DNA of 36,794 nt from Prevotella sp. (GCA_017483805.1 JAFUUL010000048.1:1-36794), one strand, 5' to 3'; shown: positions 1 through 8,967, counted from the stretch's first letter. Program-made: numbers and translations. The notes: generated from the letters alone by a model not told the origin.

Positions 1-134
1 AAAAAAGTCGTTTCAGCAGTCAATTTGTCCATTTGTCCATCCTTTTTACAGGTGAACGGACATCAAATCATGGCATGTTCATGCCTTGTTGGGGCCTTGA
101 AGACCTCTCGGAAAGTGAACGGGTATGGGGCGGA

Positions 135-194
135 TTATGCATGCATGCTGCCCATCGTCATGAGGGCGAGCGCGACAAGAATCATTTTCTTCAT
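135..194 (-). other. Signal-peptide-like micro-ORF (possible gene remnant)
   Basis: A 19-codon minus-strand ORF starts with MKKMILVALAL and ends ...MGSMHA followed directly by TAA. It reads as a complete Sec signal peptide (two Lys, hydrophobic core, small residues before a cleavage-like A) with no mature protein behind it. It lies just downstream of the dnaK terminator. It may be the head of a decayed secreted-protein gene or a chance ORF. No ribosome site is visible. Confidence 0.25.
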
Positions 195-219
195 TGCGTT
201 GTAGTTTAGTTTAATAATG

Positions 220-256
220 AAAAAAGCGTGCAGCCTTTGATTGGCTACACGCTTTC
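220..256 (-). terminator. Intrinsic terminator of dnaK
   Basis: The stem is 226-235 with 243-252 (GCGTGCAGCC / GGCTACACGC, one mismatch) with a 7-nt loop. On the minus strand it is followed by a run of six T. It lies 15 bases past the dnaK stop, so it should end the dnaK transcript. Confidence 0.85.
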
Positions 257-270
257 CTGATATGCTTATG

Positions 271-2172
271 TTACTTTACCTCCTCGAAGTCTGCGTCCTG
301 GATGTCGTCCTGGCCATTGCTGCTGGACTGCTGCTGTTGCTGCTGCTGAGCCTGCTCGGCGTTGGCCTGAGCATCGGCCTGCTGGTACATCTTCTGGCTG
401 GCAGCCTGCATGACATTGTTCAGGTTGCTGATGGCAGCGTCGATGGCAGCGGTGTCGCCACTCTTGTGGGCATCCTTCAACTGCTGGACGGCAGCCTCGA
501 CGTTGGCCTTGTCGGCTCCCAGTTTGTCACCGTTCTCGTTGAGGAAGGTCTCGGTCTGGAATATCATCGAGTCGGCCTGGTTCATCTTGTCGATGCGCTC
601 GCGCTCCTTCTTGTCGTTTTCAGCGTTAGCCTCAGCCTCGGCCTTCATGCGGTTGATCTCGTCCTGAGAGAGACCAGACGAAGCCTCGATGCGGATGGCC
701 TGCTCCTTGCCGGTGGCCTTGTCCTTGGCACTGACCTTCACGATACCGTTGGCATCGATGTCGAAGGTCACCTCAATCTGAGGCACACCGCGACGGGCGG
801 GAGCGATGCCGGTCAGGTTGAACTGGCCCAGGCTCTTGTTCTGGCTGGCCATGGGGCGCTCGCCCTGCAGCACGTGGATGGTCACCTCGGTCTGGTTGTC
901 GGCAGCGGTAGAGAACACCTGGCTCTGCTTGCAGGGGATGGTGGTGTTGGCATCGATGAGTTTGGTCATCACGCCGCCCAGGGTCTCGATGCCCAGGGTC
1001 AGAGGAGTGACGTCGAGCAGCACGATGTCCTGACCGGTCTCCTGGTTGAGGATGGCGCCCTGGATGGCAGCGCCTACGGCTACTACCTCATCGGGGTTAA
1101 CGCCCTTAGAAGGCTCCTTGCCGAAGTAGTTCTTCACGAGGGTCTGCACAGCGGGGATACGGCTCGAGCCGCCCACGAGGATGACCTCGTCGATATCAGA
1201 GGTAGAGATGCCTGCATCGCGGATGGCATTCTGGCAGGGCACGAGACAAGCCTGAATCAGGTTGTGGGCCAACTGCTCGAACTTGGCGCGGGTCAGCGTT
1301 TTCACCAGGTGCTTGGGCACGCCGCCAACGGGCATGATGTAGGGGAGGTTGATCTCCGTAGACGTGGTCGACGACAACTCAATCTTGGCCTTCTCGGCAG
1401 CCTCCTTCAGACGTTGCATGGCCATCGGGTCGCTCTTCAGGTCAGCACCCTCGTCGTTCTTGAACTCCTGCACCAGCCAGTCGATGATGACCTGGTCGAA
1501 GTCGTCGCCACCCAGGTGGGTGTCGCCATTCGTAGACAGCACTTCGAACACGCCGCCACCGAAGTCGAGGATAGAGATATCGAAGGTACCGCCACCGAGG
1601 TCGAAGACGGCAATCTTCATGTCCTTGTTAGTCTTATCGATACCATAAGCCAGTGCGGCAGCCGTAGGCTCGTTGACGATACGGCGCACGTTCAGACCGG
1701 CAATCTGTCCGGCCTCCTTCGTGGCCTGACGCTGAGAGTCGCTGAAGTAGGCAGGCACGGTGATGACGGCGTCGGTCACCTCCTGGCCCAGATAGTCCTC
1801 GGCGGTCTTCTTCATCTTCTGCAGCACCATGGCCGAGATCTCCTGCGGTGTGTACTTGCGGCCGTCGATGTCGACACGGGGATAACCACCCTCGTTGACT
1901 ACAGAAAAAGGTACGCGCGAGATTTCCTTCTCGGTCTGCTGCCAAGTCTCACCCATGAAGCGCTTGATAGAATAAACGGTGTTCTTCGGGTTGGTGATAG
2001 CCTGACGCTTGGCGGGATCGCCAATCTTGCGCTCGCCACCCTCGACGAAACCTACTACTGAAGGCGTGGTACGCTTGCCTTCACTGTTTGCAATCACAAC
2101 GGGCTCGTTGCCTTCGAACACAGCAACACAACTGTTAGTTGTACCCAGATCAATACCAATAATCTTTCCCAT
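271..2172 (-). CDS. dnaK: Molecular chaperone DnaK (Hsp70)
   Basis: Cytoplasmic ATP-dependent chaperone that binds exposed hydrophobic peptides and cycles with DnaJ and GrpE. The 633-aa protein has the usual Hsp70 length and order. The ATPase domain starts with [12 protein letters not shown]; it holds [13 protein letters not shown] around residue 140, the [11 protein letters not shown] segment, and the FDLGGGTFD phosphate loop. The substrate domain begins near residue 385 ([11 protein letters not shown]), and a helical lid follows. The tail has a Gln-rich stretch and ends ...DADFEEVK, the acidic EEVx-type end of bacterial DnaK. It stands alone, with its own promoter region and terminator; no dnaJ or grpE is adjacent. 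The ATG at 2172 fits the family start exactly. Confidence 0.98.
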   Translation of the reverse strand: MGKIIGIDLGTTNSCVAVFEGNEPVVIANSEGKRTTPSVVGFVEGGERKIGDPAKRQAITNPKNTVYSIKRFMGETWQQTEKEISRVPFSVVNEGGYPRVDIDGRKYTPQEISAMVLQKMKKTAEDYLGQEVTDAVITVPAYFSDSQRQATKEAGQIAGLNVRRIVNEPTAAALAYGIDKTNKDMKIAVFDLGGGTFDISILDFGGGVFEVLSTNGDTHLGGDDFDQVIIDWLVQEFKNDEGADLKSDPMAMQRLKEAAEKAKIELSSTTSTEINLPYIMPVGGVPKHLVKTLTRAKFEQLAHNLIQACLVPCQNAIRDAGISTSDIDEVILVGGSSRIPAVQTLVKNYFGKEPSKGVNPDEVVAVGAAIQGAILNQETGQDIVLLDVTPLTLGIETLGGVMTKLIDANTTIPCKQSQVFSTAADNQTEVTIHVLQGERPMASQNKSLGQFNLTGIAPARRGVPQIEVTFDIDANGIVKVSAKDKATGKEQAIRIEASSGLSQDEINRMKAEAEANAENDKKERERIDKMNQADSMIFQTETFLNENGDKLGADKANVEAAVQQLKDAHKSGDTAAIDAAISNLNNVMQAASQKMYQQADAQANAEQAQQQQQQQSSSNGQDDIQDADFEEVK

Positions 2173-2221
2173 AATTGTATCTTTTTTGTTTGTTATTTAC
2201 TAAAGTTTATCGCTGATAAGA

Positions 2222-2245
2222 TAGCAAAGCGTGTGCCAAAAGTAT
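2222..2245 (-). promoter_or_regulatory. dnaK promoter region: sigma-54-like box overlapping a -7 box
   Basis: On the minus strand, TTGGCAC - ACGCT - TTGCT places GG and GC exactly 10 nt apart, the -24/-12 spacing of sigma-54 promoters. It predicts a start near 2212, about 40 nt before the ATG. Overlapping it is TACTTTTG (2237-2244), a match to the Bacteroidetes -7 box TAnnTTTG, but without a clear -33 partner. Which one is used cannot be told from sequence. Confidence 0.45.
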
Positions 2246-2289
2246 AAATTTTCACAAGAAACGACTATTTGTTACGCCATTTTGGCACA
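2232..2289. repeat. 10-bp inverted repeat in a divergent promoter region
   Basis: TGTGCCAAAA (2232-2241) and its exact complement TTTTGGCACA (2280-2289) are separated by 38 nt between dnaK and the divergent gene at 2340. The left arm overlaps the dnaK promoter boxes and the right arm overlaps the -33 region of the rightward promoter. A shared regulator site is plausible. Confidence 0.5.
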
Positions 2290-2315
2290 AGTATGAAAAC
2301 TTTTTCCTATCTTTG
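2281..2315 (+). promoter_or_regulatory. Bacteroidetes-type promoter for the gene at 2340
   Basis: TTTG at 2281-2284 and TATCTTTG (TAnnTTTG) at 2308-2315 are separated by 23 nt, slightly longer than the usual 19-21. They predict a start about 20 nt before the ATG at 2340. Confidence 0.6.
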
Positions 2316-2339
2316 CAGGCGAATAATACAACTAATGTT

Positions 2340-3665
2340 ATGAAGAAACTGATGATTGTCGCCGCTGCGGCCCTGATGGTGCTGACGGGTCAGGCGCAAG
2401 GAAACAAGTACATCGTGAAGACCAAGGGAGCCGCTAAGGCTGCCGTGGCAGAGCAGGCCGAGAACGGTCAGGGCGGAGAGAAGGCACCGGAGGAACCTCA
2501 GGACTACCTGGGACGCTACTTCCGCTATGTCAGTCTGTGTGACTGGAAAGACGGAATGCGCTTCATGGTGATTCCTGAGAAGAAGGACATGGTCATCAAG
2601 ACCTTTGCCGACGCTGCCACGGGCCAGATGGTCAGCAGCCGCTCGCTGCGCCACAAGATCATGGTCTACAAGGGCCACGAGAACACGGGCGGCCTGCATG
2701 AGCATATCAACTTTGTCTGCGAGGATGACGGCAAGGCTTACTACTACGAGATTCCCACGGCATCGTTCGATGACTACTGCTACGGCAAGTTGGGCGTTCC
2801 CACGCTGGCCTATCTGGGCGATGTAGACACGGCCATCGACTTGTTCCGCGACAAGGTGCTGTTCACCATGGCCGATGAGTATTATGTAGACACCGAGGTG
2901 GATGGCGACGGCTTCAAGACGATACTCGACGTGCCCGAGGGTACGGAGGTGAAGGTGGTGGCCGTCGGCGTAGGCACCCGCAGTTTCCCCGTGAAGATCA
3001 TCGTGGCCGACAGCAAGGGCCGAGAGTTCTATCAGAACGTAGCCATCAGCCGTACCAATAGTGGTATGCGCGACGATGAGTTCGACATCAGCAACATGAA
3101 GATTCACACCTTCACGGGTGCCTTCGAACTGCCGGGTGACAGTTTGGCAGCCAGTGGCGGCTATCGTCAGTATGTGGGCAAGAAGGTGTTCACCCTCTAC
3201 AATACGGAGATGTTTGCCCAGGATGGCCAGCGCACCCGCGTGGCACGCCTGTCGACCTTCACCATCAAGGACATCCGCGCTCAGCGTGGCACACACTATG
3301 TCAAGATGACACTCACGGGCGAAAGCACTGGCAGAACCTATACTAAGCAGGTGACCTTCCAGAGCCATAATGTGGCTGGCGACATCGACGGCCAACGCGA
3401 GGATCTGTTCACCAGCCTCTTTGCATGGGGCAACCCGCTGTCGTTGCCCGGCGTGCGTCAGGCCAACTTCAGCGATGTGCAGAAGAGCATAGTCCGCAAG
3501 GGCTTCACGGAGAATGAGGTGAAGTTGGCCCTCGGCGAGCCCACCGGCCACGGTGAGGAGAAGGATATGTACACCTGGGTCTACAATGAGCCCGGCCGTC
3601 CCTATGCCTGTGTCTTCTTCGACAAGGCCACTAAAAAGGTGCGCAGCATCAGCAAACTGAAATAA
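2340..3665 (+). CDS. Secreted protein with BamE/SmpA-like C-terminal region
   Basis: Exported protein of unknown function, 441 aa from the ATG at 2340; a further-upstream TTG overlaps the promoter and is rejected. The N-terminus (MKKLMIVAAAALMVLTGQAQG) is a Sec signal peptide cut near residue 20, with no lipobox. After a short linker rich in Ala and Glu, an internal region begins DYLGRYFRYVSLCDWKDG (about residues 56-73), for which I recognise no family. The last 55 residues contain GFTENEVKLALGEP, then TWVYNE and CVFFDKATKKVRSISK. That is the pattern of SmpA/OmlA/BamE-like domains (G-x-T-x-x-x-V-x-x-x-x-G-x-P, an aromatic strand, a final hydrophobic strand). The cellular location is probably periplasmic. 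It is divergent from dnaK and shares its promoter region. Confidence 0.85.
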   Translation: MKKLMIVAAAALMVLTGQAQGNKYIVKTKGAAKAAVAEQAENGQGGEKAPEEPQDYLGRYFRYVSLCDWKDGMRFMVIPEKKDMVIKTFADAATGQMVSSRSLRHKIMVYKGHENTGGLHEHINFVCEDDGKAYYYEIPTASFDDYCYGKLGVPTLAYLGDVDTAIDLFRDKVLFTMADEYYVDTEVDGDGFKTILDVPEGTEVKVVAVGVGTRSFPVKIIVADSKGREFYQNVAISRTNSGMRDDEFDISNMKIHTFTGAFELPGDSLAASGGYRQYVGKKVFTLYNTEMFAQDGQRTRVARLSTFTIKDIRAQRGTHYVKMTLTGESTGRTYTKQVTFQSHNVAGDIDGQREDLFTSLFAWGNPLSLPGVRQANFSDVQKSIVRKGFTENEVKLALGEPTGHGEEKDMYTWVYNEPGRPYACVFFDKATKKVRSISKLK

Positions 3666-3700
3666 CCATTCGCCGCATCAGCAGAAGCGAACATACAACA

Positions 3701-3739
3701 AGAGAATCCCAGTCACCATTCAGAGTGGCTGGGATTCTT
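3701..3739. terminator. Stem-loop between convergent genes
   Basis: A 13-bp stem, 3704-3716 with 3725-3737 (one G-U pair), has an 8-nt loop between the ends of the plus-strand secreted-protein gene and the minus-strand GH3 gene. No clear T run follows on either strand, so it is a likely bidirectional terminator of the T-poor kind. Confidence 0.6.
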
Positions 3740-3792
3740 CGGTATTTCGTCACCTTTCGGAATCCCTGACTCAGCAGGTCATCAACATAAAC

Positions 3793-5973
3793 TCAAGGAA
3801 TATTTAGCGTGGCCTTGCCGCGGATGTCGGCACTGCTGGCGCCGACTTGGAAGGTGTAGGTGCCGTGGTCCTGCAGCCAGTCGTGACGGGACTCATCCCA
3901 CGAGGAGAGGCGGTCGCAGGGAACGTACATCGTCAGGGTGTCACTTTCGCCGGGCTGCAGCAGGCGCGTCTTGCCGAAAGCCTTCAGTTCCTTGAGGGGT
4001 TTCTCCATCTGCTTGCTTTTCGGTGCAGAGACATAGACCTGAGCCACCTCCTTGCCGGCTACGGAACCGGTGTTGGTGACCGTCACCGTCACTGCGATGT
4101 CGCCATCGAGCATCTCCACCTTGGGCTGACTGAAGGCAAAGGTAGTGTAACTCAGGCCGAAGCCGAAGGGGAACTGCGGCTTCACCTTGTCGCGCTCGAA
4201 GCCACGATAGCCCACGAAGACGTCTTCACGATAGTAGACCTGCTTGTCGACACCGGGGTAGGCCTCTGGGCCGAACTTCACGTATGGATAGTCCTCATAG
4301 CGCTTGGCGAAGGTGACAGGCAGTTTTCCGCTGGGGTTCACCTTGCCCGTCAGCACATTGACCAGGGCATTGCCGGACTCACTGCCCAGATACCAGCAGT
4401 GGACGAGGGCGTGCACCTGCGACAGCCAAGGGGTGGCATAGGGGTTGCCGCCGAAGGTGACAACGATGATGTTTTTCTGGATCTTGGCCAGGTCGCTGAT
4501 CAGTTCGTTCTGACCGAAGGAGAGGTCGTACGACTCACGGTCGCCGTTCTCGCAGTCCTGACGGTGGTTCTTGTTCAGACCACCGATGAAGATGATGAGG
4601 TCGGCCAACTTGGCCTTTTCGAGGGCCTCTTCGCGCAGGGCGACATTCTTGGCGGGATCGACCTTGTCCACCTTGTCGTAGAGGGCACGGCCGGAATAGT
4701 AGCCTTGAGCGTAGGAGATTGAAGATTGACTGCGCAGGGCATCAAGGGGCGAGACGTCGCGGAGCGTCTTCAACTCAGAGGAGCCGCCGCCCTGAGTCAG
4801 GGAGCGGGTGGCGTTCTCACCAACCACCAGGATGTTGTGGTATTTCGACAGGTCAAGGGGCAGCAGTCGGGGGGCTTCATTGCGTAGCAGCACGATGCCT
4901 TCTTCGCCAATCTGACGGCACACCTCATAGTGATACTCTGAGCACTGGCTGCCGATGACCTTCTCGGGATTCATGGACGTGCGGAAAATGGTGCGCAGCA
5001 CGCGGCTCACCTTGTCATCGAGCACCGACATGGGTATCTTTCCCTCGGCGATGAGTCGCTCGAACGGACGGGCCAGATAGTAGTCATCATAGGTGAACTC
5101 ACTCTCCTTCAGTTTGCCGTCGGTATAGGAACCCATCTCGATGTCCATACCGCCCGTGGCTGCCTGCCACGTATCGGTGACGCCGCCCCAGTCGCTGACC
5201 ACAGCACCGTCCCACTGCCACTCCATCTTCAGGATGCCATTCAGCAGTTCGTCGTTCTGGCAGCAGTGCACACCCTTCCAGTGGTTGTAGGAGCCCATGA
5301 TGGTGTAGACATGGGCCCGCTTGACGGCCTCCTCGAAGGGATAGAGATAGATTTCGCGCATGGCTCGCTCAGAGACATTCACGTTGACCGAGAAGCGGTC
5401 GGTCTCCTGATCATTCAGTACGAAATGCTTCAGACAGCAGGCCACGCCGTTGCGCTGGGCTGCCTGGATATAGCCCGCCACCATCTCGCCAGCCAGACAG
5501 GGATCCTCGCCCATATACTCGAAGGCGCGGCCATTGAGGGGCGTGCGCTGGATGTTGACACCCGGGCCGAGCATGATGTCCTTACCGCGGAAAGCAAACT
5601 CCTGGCTGACGGCATCGCCATAGTAGATGCTCATCATGGGATTCCACGTGGCAGCCAGACAGGTCAGCGAGGGGAAGGCCACGATGGAGTCGTTAGTCCA
5701 CCGGGCGGAACTCCACGAGTTCCACTCCAGTTCCTCACGGACGCCGTGAGGGCCGTCGTCCATGTTCAGTTGACGGATGCCCAGACGGGGCACACCAGCG
5801 GAGGTGAACTTACTCTGTGCATGGAGCACCTGGATCTTCTCGTGGGTGGTCATGCGACTCAGCGCATCCTTGACCCGCTCCTCCAGCGGAGCCTTCGGGT
5901 CTAAATAGACCTGAGCATTAGTTGTTGTCACTGTCATCATCATAAACAATGCAAAGATAAACCACTTCTTCAT
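3793..5973 (-). CDS. Glycoside hydrolase family 3 (beta-glucosidase-like)
   Basis: Exported exo-acting beta-glycosidase, 726 aa, probably periplasmic. A signal peptide ends near residue 20 (TNAQ). The (beta/alpha)8 domain starts at PLEERVKDALSRMT. KHFVLNDQETDR is the GH3 substrate-binding loop. The nucleophile Asp is residue 261 in VVSDWGG. The alpha/beta sandwich domain follows (GEEGIVLLRNEAPRLLPL). The C-terminal fibronectin-III-like domain starts about residue 600 (FPFGFGLSYTTF) and has the late GKEVAQVYVS strand. The sugar specificity (glucose or xylose) cannot be fixed from sequence. It starts 17 bases after the GH31 gene ends and shares its operon, which suggests joint trimming of a branched glucan such as xyloglucan. 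The segment SQSSI near residue 415 is encoded by a TCAATCTTCAATCT repeat also seen before trkH. Confidence 0.93.
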   Translation of the reverse strand: MKKWFIFALFMMMTVTTTNAQVYLDPKAPLEERVKDALSRMTTHEKIQVLHAQSKFTSAGVPRLGIRQLNMDDGPHGVREELEWNSWSSARWTNDSIVAFPSLTCLAATWNPMMSIYYGDAVSQEFAFRGKDIMLGPGVNIQRTPLNGRAFEYMGEDPCLAGEMVAGYIQAAQRNGVACCLKHFVLNDQETDRFSVNVNVSERAMREIYLYPFEEAVKRAHVYTIMGSYNHWKGVHCCQNDELLNGILKMEWQWDGAVVSDWGGVTDTWQAATGGMDIEMGSYTDGKLKESEFTYDDYYLARPFERLIAEGKIPMSVLDDKVSRVLRTIFRTSMNPEKVIGSQCSEYHYEVCRQIGEEGIVLLRNEAPRLLPLDLSKYHNILVVGENATRSLTQGGGSSELKTLRDVSPLDALRSQSSISYAQGYYSGRALYDKVDKVDPAKNVALREEALEKAKLADLIIFIGGLNKNHRQDCENGDRESYDLSFGQNELISDLAKIQKNIIVVTFGGNPYATPWLSQVHALVHCWYLGSESGNALVNVLTGKVNPSGKLPVTFAKRYEDYPYVKFGPEAYPGVDKQVYYREDVFVGYRGFERDKVKPQFPFGFGLSYTTFAFSQPKVEMLDGDIAVTVTVTNTGSVAGKEVAQVYVSAPKSKQMEKPLKELKAFGKTRLLQPGESDTLTMYVPCDRLSSWDESRHDWLQDHGTYTFQVGASSADIRGKATLNIP

Positions 5974-5990
5974 ATTTCGCTGTCTTTTAG

Positions 5991-6392
5991 TTATTGGATA
6001 CTGACACTTTTCTGCCGCCCGTCGTACTGGACCATCTGCCCCTCGCAGTGCTCCAGGTCGAGCGCATGGGGCTGGTCGGGTGTGACGAGCACGACGCAGA
6101 ACCGGCGCTGACGGAGCATACCGTCGAAACTGCCCTCCCGCTGGCCAAAGGTCACGGTGCGGGTGGCCTCATCGTAGCGGATATCGATGGTGGACCGCTT
6201 GCCGCGTTCGTAGTTGTAGTTGGTACCCTCGTCCTCGTAGAGGGTGAACTGGGCATCGCGGCCACTATATATAAATAGGTGTATGAGTTCGGCCGGTTGC
6301 TCGTCGCTCCATTCCATGGCGGGCCCAAAAGGAATGATGGAGCCTTCGGGCACGAAGACGGGAATGCGATCGTAGGGGGCGTCAACAATCAA
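5991..6392 (-). CDS. C-terminal part of GH31, displaced by a frameshift
   Basis: This ORF (133 codons from a TTG) has no domain that could act alone. It reads IVDAPYDRIPVFVPEGSIIPFGP..., the conserved GH31 segment that normally follows the 'LYTG' strand, then a DUF5110-like beta domain to the end. The preceding ORF carries the rest of the enzyme and stops at 6382 in the other frame. Removing one G from the 8-G run at 6398-6405 joins the two into a single 991-aa protein. So this is the tail of one interrupted gene, not a separate gene. It ends 17 bases before the GH3 start. Confidence 0.85.
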   Translation of the reverse strand: MIVDAPYDRIPVFVPEGSIIPFGPAMEWSDEQPAELIHLFIYSGRDAQFTLYEDEGTNYNYERGKRSTIDIRYDEATRTVTFGQREGSFDGMLRQRRFCVVLVTPDQPHALDLEHCEGQMVQYDGRQKSVSIQ

Positions 6393-8967
6393 CCGAGCCC
6401 CCCCCTACACCCCCCGAGGGGGGAACTTTTACCACCATTGCCCCCGTGTAGAGGTCGTACCAGCCGCGCTGCCGGGGGAAATAGACCGAACGGTTGCGTG
6501 CCTTATATTCGCTGACCGGACAAGCCATGAGCGAGGGGCCGAACATCCACTGATCCTTGATGTCGTGCACCTGAGAGTCATCGCCGAAGTCCATCACCAG
6601 GGCACGCATCATGGTGTAGTCGCGCAGATGCACCCAGCCCGCCATGGAATAGAGATAGGGCATCAGGCGATAGCGCAGGCGGTCGTAGTAGACGAATGAG
6701 CGGTAGGCAGGATGGTCATCGGGGGCGATGTTCCACGGTTCGCGGTTGGGCCACTGGCCGTGAGCCCGATAGAGGGGCACAAAGGCACCAAACTGATTCC
6801 AGCGTGTCTGCAGTTCCCGCCATTCGCGCAGGTCCTCGTTTTCCTGACCCGTCTTATTGAAGAATTGCTGAGCCTTCACGTAGCGGTTCTCCACACAGAA
6901 GCCACCGATGTCCATCCCCCAGAAGGGCAGGCCGGAGAGCGAGTAGTTCATGCCAGCCGTCATCTGAGCCCGCATATCCTCCCAGCGGGTGCCGATGTCG
7001 CCGCTCCAAGTAGCCGTGGAGTAACGCTGCAAACCACCGAAGCCGCTGCGGGTAAGGAGGAAGACGCGCTGATTGGGGTTCACACTCCGTTGTCCTTCGT
7101 AGATGGCTTGGGCATTGACGAGGGCGTAGGCATTGAAATACTCGGTGGAAGTGCCCAATGCGGTAGGGCCGCAGAGTGCCTTGCGATACCACATCGGCGT
7201 GCAGTCGCGGACGTTCGGCTCGGAGGCGTCCATCCACCAGGCATCGACCATCGAAACGGAGGAACCGGATAATCCGGTGTAGAGATTCTCGTCCATCTGC
7301 CGCCAGAACATCTTTCTGGCTCCTTCATCGTAGGCATCATAGAAGGAGCCCACATAGCCGCGGCCCACCCAGTCGTGGATATCGTCCTCCACGGCCTGAT
7401 GGTACATCCAGCCCTTCTGGTCCAGCGCCTTATAGTTGTAGGTACTGCAGTAGAACTTCGGCCAGACAGAAATCATGAAGCGCCCATGCATACGGTGCAC
7501 CGAGTCGAGCATCGCCTGCGGATTGGGGAAGCGCGAGGCCTCAAACTGATGGGAGCCCCACTGGTCCTCAGGCCAGTAGTTCCAGTCCTGCACGATGTTG
7601 TCGATGGGCAGATGGCGACTGCGGAACTCCCGGAGTGTCTGCTCTATCTCCTGCTGCGTCTTGTAGCGTTCGCGGCTCTGCCAGTAGCCCAGCACCCACT
7701 TAGGGTAGACGGGGGCTCGGCCCGTCAGCGTGCGGTAGCCGGAAATAACCTCGTCCATCGAGGCACCGGCGATGAAGTAGTAGTCCATGTCGCGAGCCAT
7801 CTCGCTCCATATCGTGATAAGGTTTTCTCCAAACATATTACGGTGCTTTGCCACACGCAGTCCGCAGTAACTCACGTCGCCGTCGGGCTGCCACTCGATG
7901 CGCAGTTGCACCCGCTCTCCCCTAGGTATGATGGCCGTAAACTTATAGGTGTTGGGGTTCCAGGCCGTGCGCCAACGCTCAGGCACCACCAGTTCGCCAC
8001 CGATGTAGACCTTCACATAGCCAGCATAGTAGAGCACGAAGTGAGAATCCCCACCTACAGCCTCCAAGGGGGCTTCCAGAAAGCCTTCGTAGACCACCGA
8101 CGCCCCATTGAGGCGGAAGTCCTTCGGTAGATTCTTGATGCCGCCAGCATCGGCTGCCTGTTGCTTCTGCGGCAGGTCGTATTCAAAGTAGATGCTATCC
8201 TCGTCGCGCACCAGGGTATGACCGCTGCGGTCGGTATAGGTACCCGTCAGGTGACCTTCCCTACCCTCTTTGTCGTAGAGGCGGAAGGCACGGTTCAGTT
8301 GCAGGTAGTCCTCTGCCTGACCGAAACGGCAGTAGGAATAGGAGTCCCACAGGATGCCGAAGCCCTTTGGCGAGATGACGAAGGGCACGCTGACCTTTGT
8401 GTTATATTGGAAAATATCCTCGGTCTTATAGCGCATATTCAGTTCCTCCGACTGATGCTGGCCTAGGCCATAGAGGGACGTCCAACCTTCGAACGAGAGT
8501 TGCCACGACAGGGCGTGTCGCTGGACTTCGGTCACCTTGGCCGAGTCGACACCCATCTCGCGGCTGGGCACCGTGTAGGGCCAGAAGTGCTTGTAGCCAG
8601 GAACCTCACCCGAGAGTTTCTTCCCTTGTGCATCGAAGAAGCCAACCACGCCGGTCTTTTTATCGACCACAGCCGTCACCTTGGCAGCCTTCACGTAGAC
8701 GGCATTCTCGTCCTGCGTCACCGTGAAGCGCGGCTTTGCCGTCTGCTCCACTACCATCAGACTCTTCGGTTTCTCCGGCAGGCGATCATCAGAGGTGGCC
8801 TGCACACGGATGATGCCGTCGTTCACCACCTGGAGCCGAACCACACGGGCCTCGCCGCCATCAGGATGGATAACCACGAACTGCCCCTGATGCTCGACGC
8901 TGCCTGCCTGCGCCATCAAACAACAGCACAACAGCACGGCTGCGGAAAGTAGGTTACTGATCTTCAT
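6382..8967 (-). CDS. Glycoside hydrolase family 31 (alpha-xylosidase-like), frameshifted near its end
   Basis: Exported alpha-glycosidase; 861 aa before a premature stop. Signal peptide of about 22 residues. An N-terminal beta domain follows, then a PA14-like insertion (about residues 285-380, with YEGFLEAP and LYYAGYVKVYIGG), then the catalytic barrel (YPKWVLGYWQSRERY onward). The predicted nucleophile is Asp580 in WWMDASEPN and the acid/base is Asp657 in WSGDIGTRWE. A PA14 insert together with WWxDAxEP is typical of the xyloglucan alpha-xylosidase branch of GH31; that specificity is inference. The frame breaks at an 8-G run inside a short repeat element (6394-6424), moving the last ~130 residues into another frame. 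It lies 15 bases after dacB, in the same operon. Without the C-terminal domain, activity is doubtful unless the run slips. Confidence 0.92.
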   Translation of the reverse strand: MKISNLLSAAVLLCCCLMAQAGSVEHQGQFVVIHPDGGEARVVRLQVVNDGIIRVQATSDDRLPEKPKSLMVVEQTAKPRFTVTQDENAVYVKAAKVTAVVDKKTGVVGFFDAQGKKLSGEVPGYKHFWPYTVPSREMGVDSAKVTEVQRHALSWQLSFEGWTSLYGLGQHQSEELNMRYKTEDIFQYNTKVSVPFVISPKGFGILWDSYSYCRFGQAEDYLQLNRAFRLYDKEGREGHLTGTYTDRSGHTLVRDEDSIYFEYDLPQKQQAADAGGIKNLPKDFRLNGASVVYEGFLEAPLEAVGGDSHFVLYYAGYVKVYIGGELVVPERWRTAWNPNTYKFTAIIPRGERVQLRIEWQPDGDVSYCGLRVAKHRNMFGENLITIWSEMARDMDYYFIAGASMDEVISGYRTLTGRAPVYPKWVLGYWQSRERYKTQQEIEQTLREFRSRHLPIDNIVQDWNYWPEDQWGSHQFEASRFPNPQAMLDSVHRMHGRFMISVWPKFYCSTYNYKALDQKGWMYHQAVEDDIHDWVGRGYVGSFYDAYDEGARKMFWRQMDENLYTGLSGSSVSMVDAWWMDASEPNVRDCTPMWYRKALCGPTALGTSTEYFNAYALVNAQAIYEGQRSVNPNQRVFLLTRSGFGGLQRYSTATWSGDIGTRWEDMRAQMTAGMNYSLSGLPFWGMDIGGFCVENRYVKAQQFFNKTGQENEDLREWRELQTRWNQFGAFVPLYRAHGQWPNREPWNIAPDDHPAYRSFVYYDRLRYRLMPYLYSMAGWVHLRDYTMMRALVMDFGDDSQVHDIKDQWMFGPSLMACPVSEYKARNRSVYFPRQRGWYDLYTGAMVVKVPPSGGVGGGSVDC
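6394..6424 (-). repeat. G/C-rich hairpin repeat containing the G8 frameshift run
   Basis: On the minus strand, CCCCCCTCGGGGGG is followed by TGTA, eight G and CTC. It is translated as PPSGGVGGGS in the first frame. It matches the copies at 22962-22990 and 8043-8073 in layout (C run, G run, spacer, G run, CTC). The dxs copy has seven G in the last run, so one extra G here explains the frame change. Confidence 0.75.
8043..8073 (-). repeat. Degenerate G/C-rich repeat inside the GH31 PA14 region
   Basis: On the minus strand GCCCCCTTGGAGGCTGTAGG, then TGGGGATTCTC, aligns base for base with the dxs-end copy over about 30 nt with a few substitutions. Both copies are read in the same frame: APLEAVGGDS here and [10 protein letters not shown] in dxs. 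It sits where PA14-type sequences normally have a short turn, so it adds a few residues. Chance similarity is possible. Confidence 0.45.

Noticed and set aside
241-2061. 606-codon plus-strand ORF opposite dnaK
   Set aside because: It is the antisense shadow of a certain dnaK gene; low-complexity Leu/Val/Asp content and no domain pattern.
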